This document shows, piece after piece, positions 9,441 through 22,300 of a stretch of DNA of 30,693 nucleotides (positions are counted from its first letter, which is position 1; the number at the start of each line of letters is the position of its first letter). Below the pieces are notes generated by a model, which saw only the letters and a list, made by a program, of their open reading frames with translations, did not search any database and was not told the DNA's origin. Location of the stretch: positions 1 through 30,693 of the forward strand of contig LRSR01010122.1 of the NCBI GenBank assembly GCA_001579985.1, in the 5' to 3' direction. Origin of the DNA: Hypsibius dujardini. Its lineage: Eukaryota > Tardigrada > Eutardigrada > Parachela > Hypsibiidae. The position numbers were made by a program, and so were the translations under genes.

Positions 9441-9943
9441 GTAGAAGAATCACATCTGTGTCTGTGTCTGTGTCATTTCAGTGTCTGTGTCTGTTTCTTC
9501 GTCACTGTTTACGCATATGTCTGTCTGTATGTCTTTGTCTTTGTCTGCGACTTTATGCATGTCTATGACTGCTTCGAATATATTACTGTACATGTGAGCG
9601 CGGGGCTGATGCAACTTCTGCGACGGTGTCTCCATCTGCCTCTGTTTGCGCCGCATCAGCAACAAATGTCCCCGTTTCCAGTCTTCCCGCGGGGCTCTTT
9701 TCGCAATATAAAATTCCAGTGATCTTTGAATCAAGTTGATTGACTCTGTCATTGGGCACCTAGAATGGGCTGGTCCCCGCAATCAGGTAGGCCGACCCTC
9801 AGGTAATATGCAAGGAACCTCTCCGTAACCCGTAACCCTAATGCCTCCCCTTCCCCCAATCCATTACTGCATACTCACTCCGTATATCGATGTAACTTAC
9901 CGGACTACATCACCATTAACGGAAAGTTACATGACTCAGATCA

Positions 9944-9964
9944 GACAGAGGGAGAGAGAGAAAT

Positions 9965-10001
<37 letters not shown>

Positions 10002-10004
10002 GAG
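9944..10004. repeat. (GA)n dinucleotide repeat
   Basis: Purine-only GA tract with a few interruptions, about 250 bp upstream of the ammonium transporter start. Confidence 0.95.
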
Positions 10005-10258
10005 GGAGGAAGGATGTATCGATCCCCGAATGAAACATCCGTCAAACTGAAGTGTCGCCTGGAGAGTTGCCTTCACCCTCGCTGAGTTCCGGGCCGGACC
10101 GAGTTCCGAAACACGCGCACTTATTCCATGTACCGGTATACAACTACCGTGTGATCATAGTTGACGGACAGAAATGTCAACTTCAAGAATCCGTGACTGC
10201 ACTTTCTAAGCTCCTTTGAATTTTTTACAGGAATCGGTTAACAACATTTCTCAGAAGC

Positions 10259-13200
10259 ATGAATAGCACGGCTGGCCTGCTGTCAGCGGGTGATGTCTAC
10301 GATGATATTGACCTGCGACCGGACACGACCACCCATGGCGGACCGGCTATGCCAGCGGACACTGGTAGTGCTTCGACTGGGTTCATCGTGTGGGCTGCTG
10401 CATTAGTATTTGTGATGACCCCGGGCCTGGCTCTCTTCTACTCCGGTCTGTCTCGGTACAACAGCGCCTTGTCTTTGATGATGCTTTGGTATGTGGAATT
10501 CATGCAAACAATTCCTTTAACAGGTCAAAAGGGTAAAATTTCACAAAGTGTCTGTAGTGAATTCATTCTTCATTTTGGTTTGCAGCATGATGGCGATGGC
10601 CGTGGTTTCGGTGCAGTGGTTTCTATTCGGATTCAGTTTGGCCTTCGCCGAACATGGCTCACCCTTCATCGGCGACTTCACCATGGGAGCCGTCAATACG
10701 TACGATTAATAATGTGCTTAGCCTAGAAATTCTAAAATTACTATAATAATTAAGAAAGTTTTCTGGACTCAATATCCTCATTCATTCTTTTGACAAGTTT
10801 ACGAACGATTAAACTTAACTCTAACATAAATTGATTTCCCTGAGAATTTTCCAATTAATTTTAAATAATATGTAAAATTTAAAATTTGTATTTATAATTT
10901 AAAAATCGAAGTTATCGGAAAATCGTTGCTATCAATTTTTATTTTAAACGGAGCAAACAATGCAAAGTGTCCCCTCCATTGCAGGCTCGATACCCACGCA
11001 TTCCCCAATACCGCGCCCCAAATTCCGTCCATCCTCTTCATGGTCTATCAGATGCAGTTTGCCGGCATCACGGCAGCCTTGGTGTTCGGCTCGGTGCCGG
11101 AACGCACCCGATTTGTTCCTGCCATGGTGTTCGTGTTCTTCTGGACGACTCTGGTCTACGACTTTGCCGCGTATTGGTACGCTACCGTAGAATGCCGCAC
11201 CGTGGAGGGGAGGGGCGTTCGGTTAAACAGAACACTCGTAAAAAAAGCAACCCAAGCTTTTTCGCTTCAAACATAGGACCACAAGACTCCAACCTGTTGA
11301 TTGTTGATTAGACCTGTTTTCTAATGTTCTAATATTGTAATGTCTAGTGTTGTGCTTAACCGAACGCCGCTCCCCCCAACTGTGCGGCATTCTACAGCAC
11401 ATATGTGCTGCAGAATGTGCTGCGTTGTGTGTGTTGAGAAAGGTATAAAATTAATATGGTTTTAATGGCAGGACTTGGGCAGACCACGGGTTTCTGCGTA
11501 ACCTCAACTGTGTGGGTGCACCGAACTACGACGTGGCACCCTGTTATGTGGGCGCTTATGATTTCGCCGGAGGAGGACCGGTTCATATTTGCGCGGGGTT
11601 CTCGGGACTGGCTTACCTGGTTGTACTGGGAAAACGGAAGTTGATCCACGCAGAACACCACAATATGGTACGACACTCGAGTCCCGATGCTCCTAAAATG
11701 TTCTTTCCTTTCAGTTACAGAATCTGTTCCATTTTAGGTGAACGTCATGTTTGGGACTGGTATTCTCTGGTTCGGATGGTTCGCCTTCAACGGCGGATCA
11801 GCGGGCGCCGCCAACACCCGCGCAGCAATGGCAGCCACTGTCAGTTTTAATTCCAACCCGAAAACAATTTTCGCTCTGCAATGAAAATTCCCGCGGAGAA
11901 CATGAAAAACTCGCTCCACAGTTAAATGTTTCAAAATAGGTGACAACGCTTGCCGCAGCAACCGGCGGTCTTACCTGGGTCTTTGTCGACTGGATCGGCT
12001 CGAGAAAAATGTCCGCCTTTTCGTTTTGTTCCGGTGTCGTGGCGGGCCTTGTGAGTAAAATGAATGGACAATTAAATTGAATTACAGTTAAAAACTAAGT
12101 TAATAAAATATATTAATGCAGATGAATGAAAATAAAATGAATGAAAATAAAATGAATAATACTGTAGAGTCTCGATCATTTGGTGCCATTTTTTAGACCC
12201 ACCCGTATATTACGCCTGCACACACTGTGCTACCCTGCAGTCATAATATACGAGGGTCATTAAAGACTGGCACCAAGTGGTCGAGACTCTACAGTACTAT
12301 CAGCTCGTTATAGGCAACATATTCGACCATGTCTTGTAGGTCGCAATTACACCCGCCAGTGGATATGTGGCACCATGGGCTGCCATTGTCATAGGGATTC
12401 TAGTTGCCATCATTTGCAACGGATGCTGTAAGTTCATTACATTATATTGTGTTTTAATCAAACACATAATTCATTAGTTTCATATAGTGTTTAAATATTG
12501 GGGAGATAGGTAGACTGAAGAAACGCTTAGGCATCGACGACTCATTTGATGCCGGTAGTCTACACGGTTGTGGCGGATTCGTCGGAAACCTTTTCACCGG
12601 GATCTTTGCTCAAAAATGGGTCGCCAAACTGGACGGGACGGATATCGCTGGGGGATTAATAGAAGGCAAAGACAATATAGAATGCAGTTAAAAATCTAAA
12701 TAGTTACTAACATTACTAACATTAAAAACATTACATTAAATTACTAACATTACATTACATTACATTACAATACATTACATACATTACAATACATTACATT
12801 GCATTACATTACTAACATTACATTACATTACATTACATTACTAACATTACATTACAATACATTACATTATTAAAATTACATTACATTACATTATTAAAAT
12901 TACATTACATTACATAACGTAACATTACATTACTGACACTACCATAGTTACATTACTAACATTACTAACATTACATAACGTAACATTACATTACTGACAT
13001 TACCATAGTTACATTACTAACATTACTAACATTACATATCTAAAATAATATATTTCGCCTATATACTGAATCCACTTATAGTATTATAAGCTAATTATGC
13101 TGTTCATGTAAATTAATAGGCAACTGGCTCCAGATATTTTTTCAGCTGGTCGCTTCCGCCGTGATTGTAAGTCTCAGTAAAAAATGCGTTGTTTGATCTG

Positions 13201-13601
13201 GAAATATGAAAAAATGCTTTCCTTTCATGCAGGCCGTTTGGGCTTTTTGTGTGAGCTACCTGATCCTCTTTATAATCAACAAAATTCCCGGTCTCCATCT
13301 GCGGCAGAGTGAAGCCGATGAGGCTCTCGGGGGTGACATGGCAGAAATGGGAGAGGTGCGGCTTTACTACAGTAGTATTCTTATTTTACGCTAAAACGGG
13401 AATCGGTTACGGCATGACCGTAGTTTTGTTGAACGACGTGTCACCGACCGATGAACATTGATTGGCTTCCAGGCTGGATACATGTTGGAAGCGGAGAGTG
13501 CCAGCAAACTGGAGAAATTGACCGCCGCCAAGCCGGTTCCTCGAATTACCAATCTCGTCAACCCGATGGGATCAAAGAGATTTGATGCTCACTTGGAATG
13601 A
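10259..13601 (+). CDS. Amt/Mep-type ammonium transporter
   Basis: Eleven phase-consistent exons: 10259-10488, 10586-10699, 10985-11176, 11472-11667, 11738-11839, 11940-12050, 12340-12427, 12510-12665, 13120-13166, 13233-13355 and 13473-13601. They give 495 aa. The protein moves ammonium through the plasma membrane. Family landmarks are GFIVWAAALVFVMTPGLALF in helix 1; FMVYQMQFAGITAALVFGSV with the Phe gate; YDFAGGGPVHICAGFSGLA with Asp209 and the first pore histidine His217; WFGWFAFNGGSAGAANTRAA; and DDSFDAGSLHGCGGFVGNLF with the second pore histidine His363. The loop before His217 is extended and carries Cys192 and Cys203. Exon 8 most likely ends at 12665 with a GC donor (GAAG|GCAAAG), giving IEGNWLQIFFQL as in the family. 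A weak GT donor after 12686 also keeps frame. Introns 3 and 6 each hold a MITE, and intron 8 a TTACA array. The 5' end is head-to-head with the SLC37 gene. Confidence 0.95.
11190..11392. mobile_element. MITE family C in ammonium transporter intron 3
   Basis: The left arm GAATGCCGCACCGTGGAGGG and the right arm ...CTGTGCGGCATTC are inverted. Pairing continues through GGGGCGTTCGGTTAA on the left and TTAACCGAACGCCGCTCCCC on the right, about 40 bp per arm. TA flanks at 11188-11189 and 11393-11394. It fills most of the 295-bp intron and starts 13 bp after the donor. Confidence 0.8.
12162..12294. mobile_element. MITE family D in ammonium transporter intron 6
   Basis: The ends CTGTAGAGTCTCGATCATTT and, in reverse complement, CTGTAGAGTCTCGACCACTT form inverted repeats continuing through GGTGCCA, 27 bp with two mismatches. 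TA flanks at 12160-12161 and 12295-12296. The 133-bp element lies in the 289-bp intron 12051-12339. Confidence 0.88.
12704..13036. repeat. (TTACA)n pentanucleotide array in ammonium transporter intron 8
   Basis: Imperfect ATTACATTACA units, with ATTACTAAC variants and higher-order ~60-bp duplications (for example ATTACATAACGTAACATTAC at about 12907 and 12970). Confidence 0.93.
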
Positions 13602-14960
13602 ATCACTAGTGGTGGGAATCGACCGGCGGTAATGCGTTTTCGGATGAGATTTTCAATGATATTTGTTATTATGCGACTTGCTTTTTTACCCTTTTCTATC
13701 GAAGCTGGAACATAATCAATCGAACTTTATCGAGCGTGATACTCGGAAACAAAAATTATTAAGACAACAAGACTTGTTCGTTCGGCTCATTCCGCTCGGT
13801 TTGTTCCATTCAATTCTGTCTGTATTGCTGTTGCCGGTTTCTGTTCTGTTTGTTCCCTTCGAATCGACCTTTTAATCCTGTTCTGTTCTGTTTCGGTTGT
13901 TCTCTTCTAATCGAGCTTGTTAGTCATCTTCTGTTGATGTGTTCCATTATTTTTACATTTTAATCTCTTCTCTTTGTTCTCCTCTATTCGAACTCTTTAG
14001 TCCCCTTAAGTGCTGATGTATGTTTAATTCTGTTCTCTTTGTTCTCTATGTTCTCTTTGTTCTCCTCAACTCTATTTTTTTATTTCTGTTCTGTTCATGT
14101 CTTTTTGGGGGTTTTTTTCACGATGTGTTCTGTTCTGTTTGTTCTCTCCTGTCTCAAGCTGTTCATTACCTTCTGAATTTCCGGTGGATTCTGTTTTGTT
14201 CTGTTCTGTTCGGTCTGGTTCTGTTCGGTTGTATGTAATGTAAGTAACCTGCAGTGAGAGTGGTAAGAGGAGGTCCCGATTCCTGCTCGGAAGCATGGGT
14301 GGGTTCGGTCGCAGCTGGATGTTTTCGGATGTGGTGACACAAAAAATAATCGCGCGCTCGGTTCAATTAATTATAGGTGGTGGTGTGGGTCAGAAATCCA
14401 CAAATATTGAAAGTCAATCGGAACTTTGGTCCCCGCTGTTGCGAGCACGCCGTTCACACCCTTAAAGTCGCGCAAGGTCAAAGTTCCCTTTCCGGTATTG
14501 ACGATGGATGCGACGCAGGGGGGGGGGCTGTTTTTTCGGGTTTTCCCCTGTCATCTTGAAAGATGCGATAAGACGACGTAAGGAAGAAACCATTCATCTA
14601 AACGGCACAGAGGTGTGATGATAAAATATGGAACAGATCGACAAGACCGCCTTCGACGACACACGTTCTTGTATCGTGCACGTGGAGATGACACTAACAG
14701 GATCGTTAAGCTCCTCCTCTTGTGGTTATACGGACCACGATAAGTGCATCAAACGAATATTTAACCGACGACCCTCTCTCAACGGAACATCCTCCCACAC
14801 TATTTTTTAATTTACAGCACTTACACTTCAAGTTGTATAGACCGCGTGCTAGACACTGAAAGTATCATTGGTTCCTTGAAAAATACCGTAATAAGATGAG
14901 TAGTTCATTCAACTGAACCGGATCTGGGGATCACGTGCGTGCTTGTTTAGAAAAACGAAG
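13602..14960. other. Gene-free stretch after the ammonium transporter
   Basis: No supported exon. About 13750-14240 is degenerate (TTCTG)n/(TGTTC)n sequence that creates Asn-Arg-Thr-Glu-Gln ORFs on the minus strand. 14240-14960 is unique-looking sequence in which I see no gene. Confidence 0.6.
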
Positions 14961-14974
14961 GGATACTTCCGTGT

Positions 14975-15260
14975 TTCAGTATAGACCTATTTCATTATAG
15001 AGCTATTTCAGTATAGACCTATTTCAGTATAGACCTATTTCAGTATAGACCTATTTCAGTATAGAACTATTTCAGTATAGACCTATATCAGTATAGACCT
15101 ATTTCAGTATAGACCTATATCAGTATAGACCTATTTCAGTATAGAGCTATTTCAGTATAGAGCTATTTCAGTATAGACCTATATCAGTATAGACCTATTT
15201 CAGTATAGACCTATTTCAATATAGACCTATTTCAGTATAGACCTATTTCAGTATAGACCT
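14975..15260. repeat. 16-bp minisatellite, about 17 copies
   Basis: Unit TTTCAGTATAGACCTA, with a few copies changed to TATAGAGC or ATATCAG. Copies are nearly identical, so the array is young or homogenised. Confidence 0.95.
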
Positions 15261-15792
15261 ATCAGACCTATCACTGCGATTACACACTTTCGTTTGAATT
15301 ATAATTTTGCTATCAGGTTAAGCTAACGTCGCTGGCGGTCAAACGTGTAGCACGTTCAATTACGTGCCTGCAAAGTGCAGGTCCTTCACTTCCGGATCGG
15401 AAGTTCATGTGCTTTCACTTGCATTGATGTATGCGTAGTGCCTCTTTATTCTCGCGTGCTGCTAGCTTTCTTCGTGGCACCTCATACACTTCTCATGCAC
15501 TCGTACATCACCTTCCGTAAGATGCCCCAAATGGACGTCACAGTTTTTACTGGCTGGCGGAATTGTTTTGGTGCTATAAAACTTGAAATACACATGACTA
15601 TTCCGTTGAATCTCCGCAGTCTTTATATCTGCTTCTCTAAATGTATCACGGATCGTTCCCTTGTCAACCCAGGACCGATTGTGTTTACGTGGACGCCTGC
15701 TGTGATAATGCTTCACTTGGCGTGAGAAAAACCTTGATACCTCTCGCAGTACACCAGCTCGAAGATCGACTTCCGGTGAACAACTACTGAAA

Positions 15793-16081
15793 ATGCGCAC
15801 TCCGAAATGCACATTCCGTCATGCACACTCTGAAATGCACATTCCGTCATGCACACTCCGAAATGCACACTCCGAAATGCACATTTCGAAATGCACACTC
15901 CGAAATGCACATTCCGTCATGCACTCTCCGAAATGCACATTTCGTCATGCACATTCCGAAATGCACATTCTGTCATGCACACTCCGAAATGCGCATTTCG
16001 TCATGCGCATTCCGAAATGCACATTCCGCCATGCACACTCCGAAATGCACATTCCGTCATGCGCATTCCGAAATGCACATT
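15793..16081. repeat. 14-bp minisatellite (CGAAATGCACATTC type), about 20 copies
   Basis: Alternating 14-bp units, CGAAATGCACACTC and CGTCATGCACATTC. Because 14 is not a multiple of three, the array is open in all three plus frames and in minus frames. It encodes RNAHSEMH-type periodic peptides, which I regard as non-coding. The stretches 15260-15790 and 16082-16391 show no supported gene. Confidence 0.95.
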
Positions 16082-16391
16082 CATCGTTAACTGGGAGCGA
16101 CATGTCGGAATGGCATTCGAGCCGATACGATATCATTACATAGTTTATGCAATTCCGGAATGGAAAATTAATCTAATAAATATCTATATATTAAGGCAAC
16201 ATTATCTTATAAACAATTATTAGCCGGACCCGGTCATCAACAAACGGAAAAGCCGGAGCACTGCGCAAACGCCAGTTTGGACAGTGTAGCGCGATTATTG
16301 CAACTAAATTATTACACTCTGTCCCAGGAAGAGACGCAACGGCCAAGCTCTGTTGGAAATGCACATAAAACTCGGCTCGGTCTTTTTTCGT

Positions 16392-19300
16392 TCAGTTTTC
16401 GCGGATCAGCCAGTATGTCTTGAGTTGTCCCTTTCCCTTGACGGCGATCTCGCCCCGGTCTTCCGTGACGAAACTCTGGAAGCTGTCCAAAATGGCTTTG
16501 GTGGTGCCGCTGATCTGGATTTTCAGGGCTTCCCCCGTGGATTCCATCCGGGAAGCAACGTTAACCGTATCACCGAATCTGTTGAAAAAGACGCGTTTCC
16601 TGAATGAAATGAAAATAAATCTCCCAGCCAAGAAAAAAAACCGTCGATTCTTACAGACAATAGCGCGGCATCGTGAGACCGACAACGCCGGATACGCAAG
16701 GACCTACAGACGAAAAATAAAATGCTGATACGCCATAAAATAATTCTGTCTAGAAAAAAGGAGGGCAAAAAAACGACTAAAATTTGTCTAGGAAAAAAAA
16801 TCAAGGAGTAAATTCTAGTTGACAAAAAAACTAAAGCACAAATTAAACTTAATTAAATAATCAAATTTCGTTGAATATTTTAACAAACTAAAGGTTTTCT
16901 GTTAAGATTTCGGTAATTTGGAATTTAGTTTAGCTTTAGTCGAAATTTGCTAACTAATTGTAGTTTCCCGTCTAAATTTTAAATGGCAGATCTTTAAATT
17001 TTTTTTCTTCCGAAAATAAAAAAATTTTAGCGGAAAAATATTTTAGCTGTTTTTTATTTTAGTATTTTTTTTTATATTTTTTATTTAGATGTATCACTAC
17101 TATGTCAGTCATTTTTTACAGTGTTGCAGCGAGTTTTACCTGAGTGCATGCCTATGCGAAGTTTCAGCTGCTCGTCGGCGCGATGCCGAATTTTGAACTT
17201 CTTCACCTCCGAGAGGAGTGTCAGCGCCATTCGCGCTATGTGGACGGCGTGGGCTAACCCGTTGCGAATGGGCAGGCCAGACACGCACTAGGAGAAGTAA
17301 CAAAAGGGTTACGAACTCTGCGCCATTCACGCTCAAGATTACGTCCAGACTTGCCGACAATAGTGAAAATTGCCAGCTCTTACCATGTATGAATCCCCAA
17401 TGGTCTCCACTTTGTAGACATCGTGCCGCGTGATAATGGTGTCGAAGCAGGTATACCTGAAGTGAACAGCCAAGTGTCAGCTCACGTATTTCCGAGTAGA
17501 GATAAATTTAGATTTTAAAAAGAGTCGTGAGAGAAATACTTACAGATCGTTGAGAAGGTCGACAATCTGCATGGGACTACTTTCCGATGAAATCGTTGTG
17601 AATCCGACAATATCACTACAAATAAGGAATTCATCACTTCCAATAAGGAATTCATCACTTCAAATACGGAATTCATCACTTGGCATTAATTATCAACAAT
17701 TATTAGCAATTTCATGTTTCTACTATTTTTTACTGATTTTTACCTGAAATAAATCGTTACACTCTCGAAGCTCTCCGGGTGGACGGGCTCACCCTTCTTC
17801 AACTGTTCCGCCACAGTCCTATCCAATAAATGACATAACTCGAAACTTTCCTTCCTTGATTATGAAGGGTGAATTTGAAGGGCGTACCTGGGAAGTACTT
17901 GATTGAGGAGCTGATCACTTTTTCTTTTCTCCTCCAGAAACGCTTGTGTCTTCTCTTCCACTATAAAGCCAAAACAAGAATGACAACTCGATGGCGCACG
18001 ATGCAAAGCATCAGACTTACCAATACTCTCAAGATTCTGGGCGTAGCTTTCCATTCGGCTCAACAAGGCATCCATAATATTTGTTTGTTGTCCGTCGTTT
18101 CTATCAAAAAAAAAATCCATTACGTACAGGAATTCCTTAAAAATGACCGCAAATAATAATTTATTCTATTTTATATAACTAATTATTTATTTCATCGAGT
18201 TCCTTAAAAAACTACCGCAAATAATCAATTATTCTATTTTATATAACTAATTATTTATTTCATCGAGTTCCTTAAAAAACTGCCGCAAATAATAATTTAT
18301 TCTATTATATATAATTAATTATTGATTTCATCGAGTATATGAAGAAGATCCATTGACGGTCTACGTACTTGGTGACCTCCCGCATGATCTGCCGGATCTC
18401 CGTGAATTTCGGCCGTTCCTGGCTGTTGTCGGCCCAGCATTTCCGCATGAGATGGACCAGTTCTCCCGTTCCCGTGACATCTTCCACTTTCGGACGGAAC
18501 GGCGGATCGCGATCCTTAATTACTCGACGCACGATTTCTGCCAAAAAAGATTATCTTAATCTTCCAAGTCGTCAAACAAAAATAATAATAATAAATTGTA
18601 TTATACAAAATAAGATCAAAGATAACAGAAATAAAATGGAGTAAATCAGTAACGTAAATGATCATATAAGAACCGAACGATTGGGTCACCGACCTTCAGC
18701 GGAGATATGGAACATGGAGAAGGGTTCCTCGCGCAGCAAAACTTCTTGCAGGATAATTCCGAAGCTGTAAACATCTCCTTCCTGCGTGGGCGGAATGTGG
18801 AACTGCAACTCCTCCGGGGACTTCCACAGCAGATTCGTCCAGTAGACGTTGTCCGGCTTAAGCGGCGCCGTCGTGGCGTAGAACGTTGGGAGACCGTAGT
18901 CGCCGATCTTCAGGACGAACCGGCTGTCGATCCAGCAGCAGCGTGAAGTGAGGCGACCGTGGATCTGGAAGGTTGATTGGTGGATGTAGACCATGGCTTT
19001 GATCATGTCATTGACGAGGGAGTTTTTGAAGAGATCGTCCAGTTTGATCGCGTTGTTCAGTAAAAGGTTCTACAAGAAGGAAGATGAGTCAAAACCAACA
19101 CAAAAATTATTCACAACTTTTTTTAAATTAAAAACTATTAAATTCTATTATTATGCTTATACGCAAAAGTGAGATTCTGAAGGTACTAAAAAAAATAATA
19201 TTCAAGCTGCGCCTTTGCGACACTTTTACAATACGAACCACAATTTCAGTGTTCTATATAAATTCCTCTAAAATGACTGTTTTTTTTTATCGCACCAATT

Positions 19301-22300
19301 AAATGTTTTATACAATTCCATACCTGTAGGTTCCCCTTGGAACACAGTTCCGTGATCACAGCCGTCCTCTCCGGTCCGAGAATCGCCCCGACGAATCGTA
19401 GCAAGTTCTCATGGTTCGCCGTGCGCACATCCCTCACCTCCAGCAGGATCTGCTTGTTCAACTCAATCTTGTGTCGCTCACAGTTCCGCACGATGACGTT
19501 CGTCCCGCGGAAGGTCGCCGAGGCCGTTCGATGCGCGGTGACGTTGGAATGGGTCGAGACCTCGCGGTCGGCATGCAGGCCGAAATTCGTCCCTTCCGTG
19601 AAACTGATTTTGCTCTTTTCACTCTGCATCGTGACCCTCGATTCCGCTTGGGTGTTGTGGACGTACGTAATCTCCGGCCAGGAGGCCAGCCAGTCCATTG
19701 AAGAGAGGGCTGCTTCTTCCTTGATTTTTCGGTAGACCAGTAAAATAGCCAAGCCCAGAAGGACCAGTAGACCGAATGCCACGCCGATGGTGATTTCGGT
19801 TATAGGTTGTTTCTTCTCCGCACACACGGGGTCATCGTTCAGGTATCCACAGAGCGGTCTGTTTAGTGGGGCGACTCTCGCTTTCGTTCCATTCGGGAAT
19901 CTTGTGATGGGCCATGTAATGTTTGCCACGGCTTCGTATGCTTTTTTATAACCGTAGTAATCAGCAACAGGGACGAAGTCGCCGGTCTGGTAGTGCATGT
20001 GATATAGGGTATGATCGTCGGAACGGTCGCCATATTGATCGATGTATACGCGACCGCTTGCGCCTCCTGTAACAGGATAGGCTTTAGCGTGGTCTGTGTC
20101 TGTGTCTGCGTCTATGTTTGTGTCTGTGTCTGTGTCTGTGTCTGTGTCTGTGTCTGTGTCTGTGTTTGTGTTTGTGTCTGTGTCTGGGACTATATCTGTG
20201 CCGTGTCTGGCATTAATAAATATTCGCGACAGTCATTTCCGAGAACTTACCTTCAAAAGGTCTACCCCAAAAGCGTTGAGTGAGGGTCTCCACGGCCTGC
20301 CTGTTTATTTTGATGCCTTCGGTAACGGTCATGTTCACATTCACAGCAAACATGATCACCGAGTCGTGAAAAGCTGCTGTATGGTAATTTATGTCGATCT
20401 TATCCCCGGGGTGGTGTAGTTGGGCTTGCTCCCGCACTTCCCGCTGAAACTGCTGATACGTGGGCAGAGGGCGTTTGTCCATCAACGTCAGGATGAAAAG
20501 TGATGCGTAAGCGTGCTTCGCCGCGGCGTCGTCCGTATCGTCTACGAATGAAAACGTGTTAAATGTTTCGAAGCAAATATTTGATCATGATTATCACATT
20601 CATTTTTGCCTATACTTCGGTGTGAACTCACTCTGTTTCCAGCCGTTCTTTCCCGTGCCAATAATGTCATCCTGGTAGAGGTCCAGCGTGAAAAAGGCAT
20701 ACTCGCCCTCGCAGTACTTCAACGCATTCGCTTGCAGCATGAATCTTCGCAGCAGCAGCGAATTCATAGACAGAACAAAAACTGAAAAGAAATACGTCGT
20801 AACTTTCATCATCTTTTTCAATAGTGAATGTCTATTCTGGCAATGACGTCAATATGCCTGGAATTCAATACAATGACCATCATCCCACTTCCGGGTCCGG
20901 GGAATGGGCAAAAGGGGCGGGGCAGGGGGTCTTTTTCAAACAATCGAACAAACAACCACCCACCTGATCACCCTCTGCTCCGCCCCCTGATCCGCCCCTT
21001 TTGTCCATATCCCGGACCCTTTAGTGTACTCAACCACCTGATCACCCTCTGCTCCGCCCCCTGATCCGCCCCTTTTGCCCATATCCCGGATCCTTCAGTG
21101 TACTCAACCACATTTTAATTGCGTTAATGTTTTAGTAAAGTAATCTGAAAGTGATCTTTGGAAACGGAAATTAAAAGGTTTCTTCACTTGTAACGGGAAA
21201 CCCGGTGGGTGCTGGGTTGAGGGCATCATAATGTGCGATACTTGGATGAACCATCAAATTAAGTGACTCACTGCGGCTGTACACGGACGCTTCCTTGAGG
21301 TAATTGCGGATGACTTGGTCGCCGGCGGCGGTTTTGTTGATCGAACCCGTCTTGAAATGGATCTCGTAGGGCTCGATATTTTCGTCCGCCAAGATGTTGA
21401 GAAAGCCTGGCGAGGAGGACAGACAGTGGTGTCAAATTACGCGTATATTGTCAGTTTGAGGGTGTGGATGCGCCCTGACAAACAGTTGAACCCTGCTCTC
21501 ATGCATCCCTCTATCCCACACACACACACAACCACACAGACGTGTGTGCTGAAATGAATGTTAATTTTTCGCCAATTGTTCAGCTGGACGATATCATGAG
21601 ACAGTTCAATCTGTACAATTGTGGCAAATAATTCCGAATTACGGGCTAAAATATTGGATATTCTTGAAAGTATTGACATAAAGGAAACATCGCGATATCT
21701 GACCTCTCATTGAGGGGGCCGGGGGTGGTGGGCTTTTGTGTGCGTGTTATGGACACCAGTTAGTCGTAATTTCGTGCAATTGTTCAGGCAAGATGGCTCG
21801 AAATGCGGCAAATATTTTCAAGTTATAGACTGAAATCTTGCGTATTTTTAGACATTATTGATGTAAAATGAGACAAGTGTCCTGTTTCCCTTGCACGTTG
21901 ACGGCTTTTGTGTGTTCCCCCACCAGCGCAGGGACCATCCCTATACTTACCCGTTATTACCAATTTGTTTTGCAATTCATCGCTTCTTCTGGTCATAAGA
22001 TCGCTCAAGTGTTTGTCATAAGATCGCTCAAGTGTTTGTGGCAAATAATTGTCTAAGTTAAAGCGCTAGTGAAAGGGCGCGAACGAAAGATATCTGCATG
22101 ATCTTCCTTACATGTATTGACCACGGTTGTTTTATGTGGCTCATGGATATCAGTTTTTTGTAATTTCTGCAATTGTTCGCCTCTTCTCTTGAAATTCACA
22201 GTCTGGCTCAATACATTCACACCGTGACAAATAATTCCAAATTAAAGAACTGAAATATATGCGATATCCTTGAAAGTATTGACTTGAATAAAAAATTTGG

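Larger units (their letters stand above)
8756..10258. other. Head-to-head intergenic region between the SLC37 and ammonium transporter genes
   Basis: About 1.5 kb with no supported exon. It holds a GACA array (9391-9440), TGTGTC units around 9460-9500 and a GA tract (9944-10004). An acceptor-like ttgaattttttacag ends at 10230, 28 bp before the ammonium transporter ATG. The latter suggests a 5' UTR intron or a trans-splice site. Confidence 0.6.

Noticed and set aside
9450-9782. 110-codon minus-strand ORF between the SLC37 and ammonium transporter genes
   Set aside because: Its C-terminal part is TGTGTC repeat, and I see no family motif or supporting splice sites.
15462-15812. 116-codon minus-strand ORF with a CMRCH motif, facing a 116-codon plus ORF
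   Set aside because: Open on both strands, no splice or family support, and the single CxxCH-like motif is too short to mean cytochrome.
15793-16223. Periodic RNAHSEMH-type ORFs resembling a repeat protein
   Set aside because: The 14-bp unit is open in all three frames, so reading frame is not under selection.
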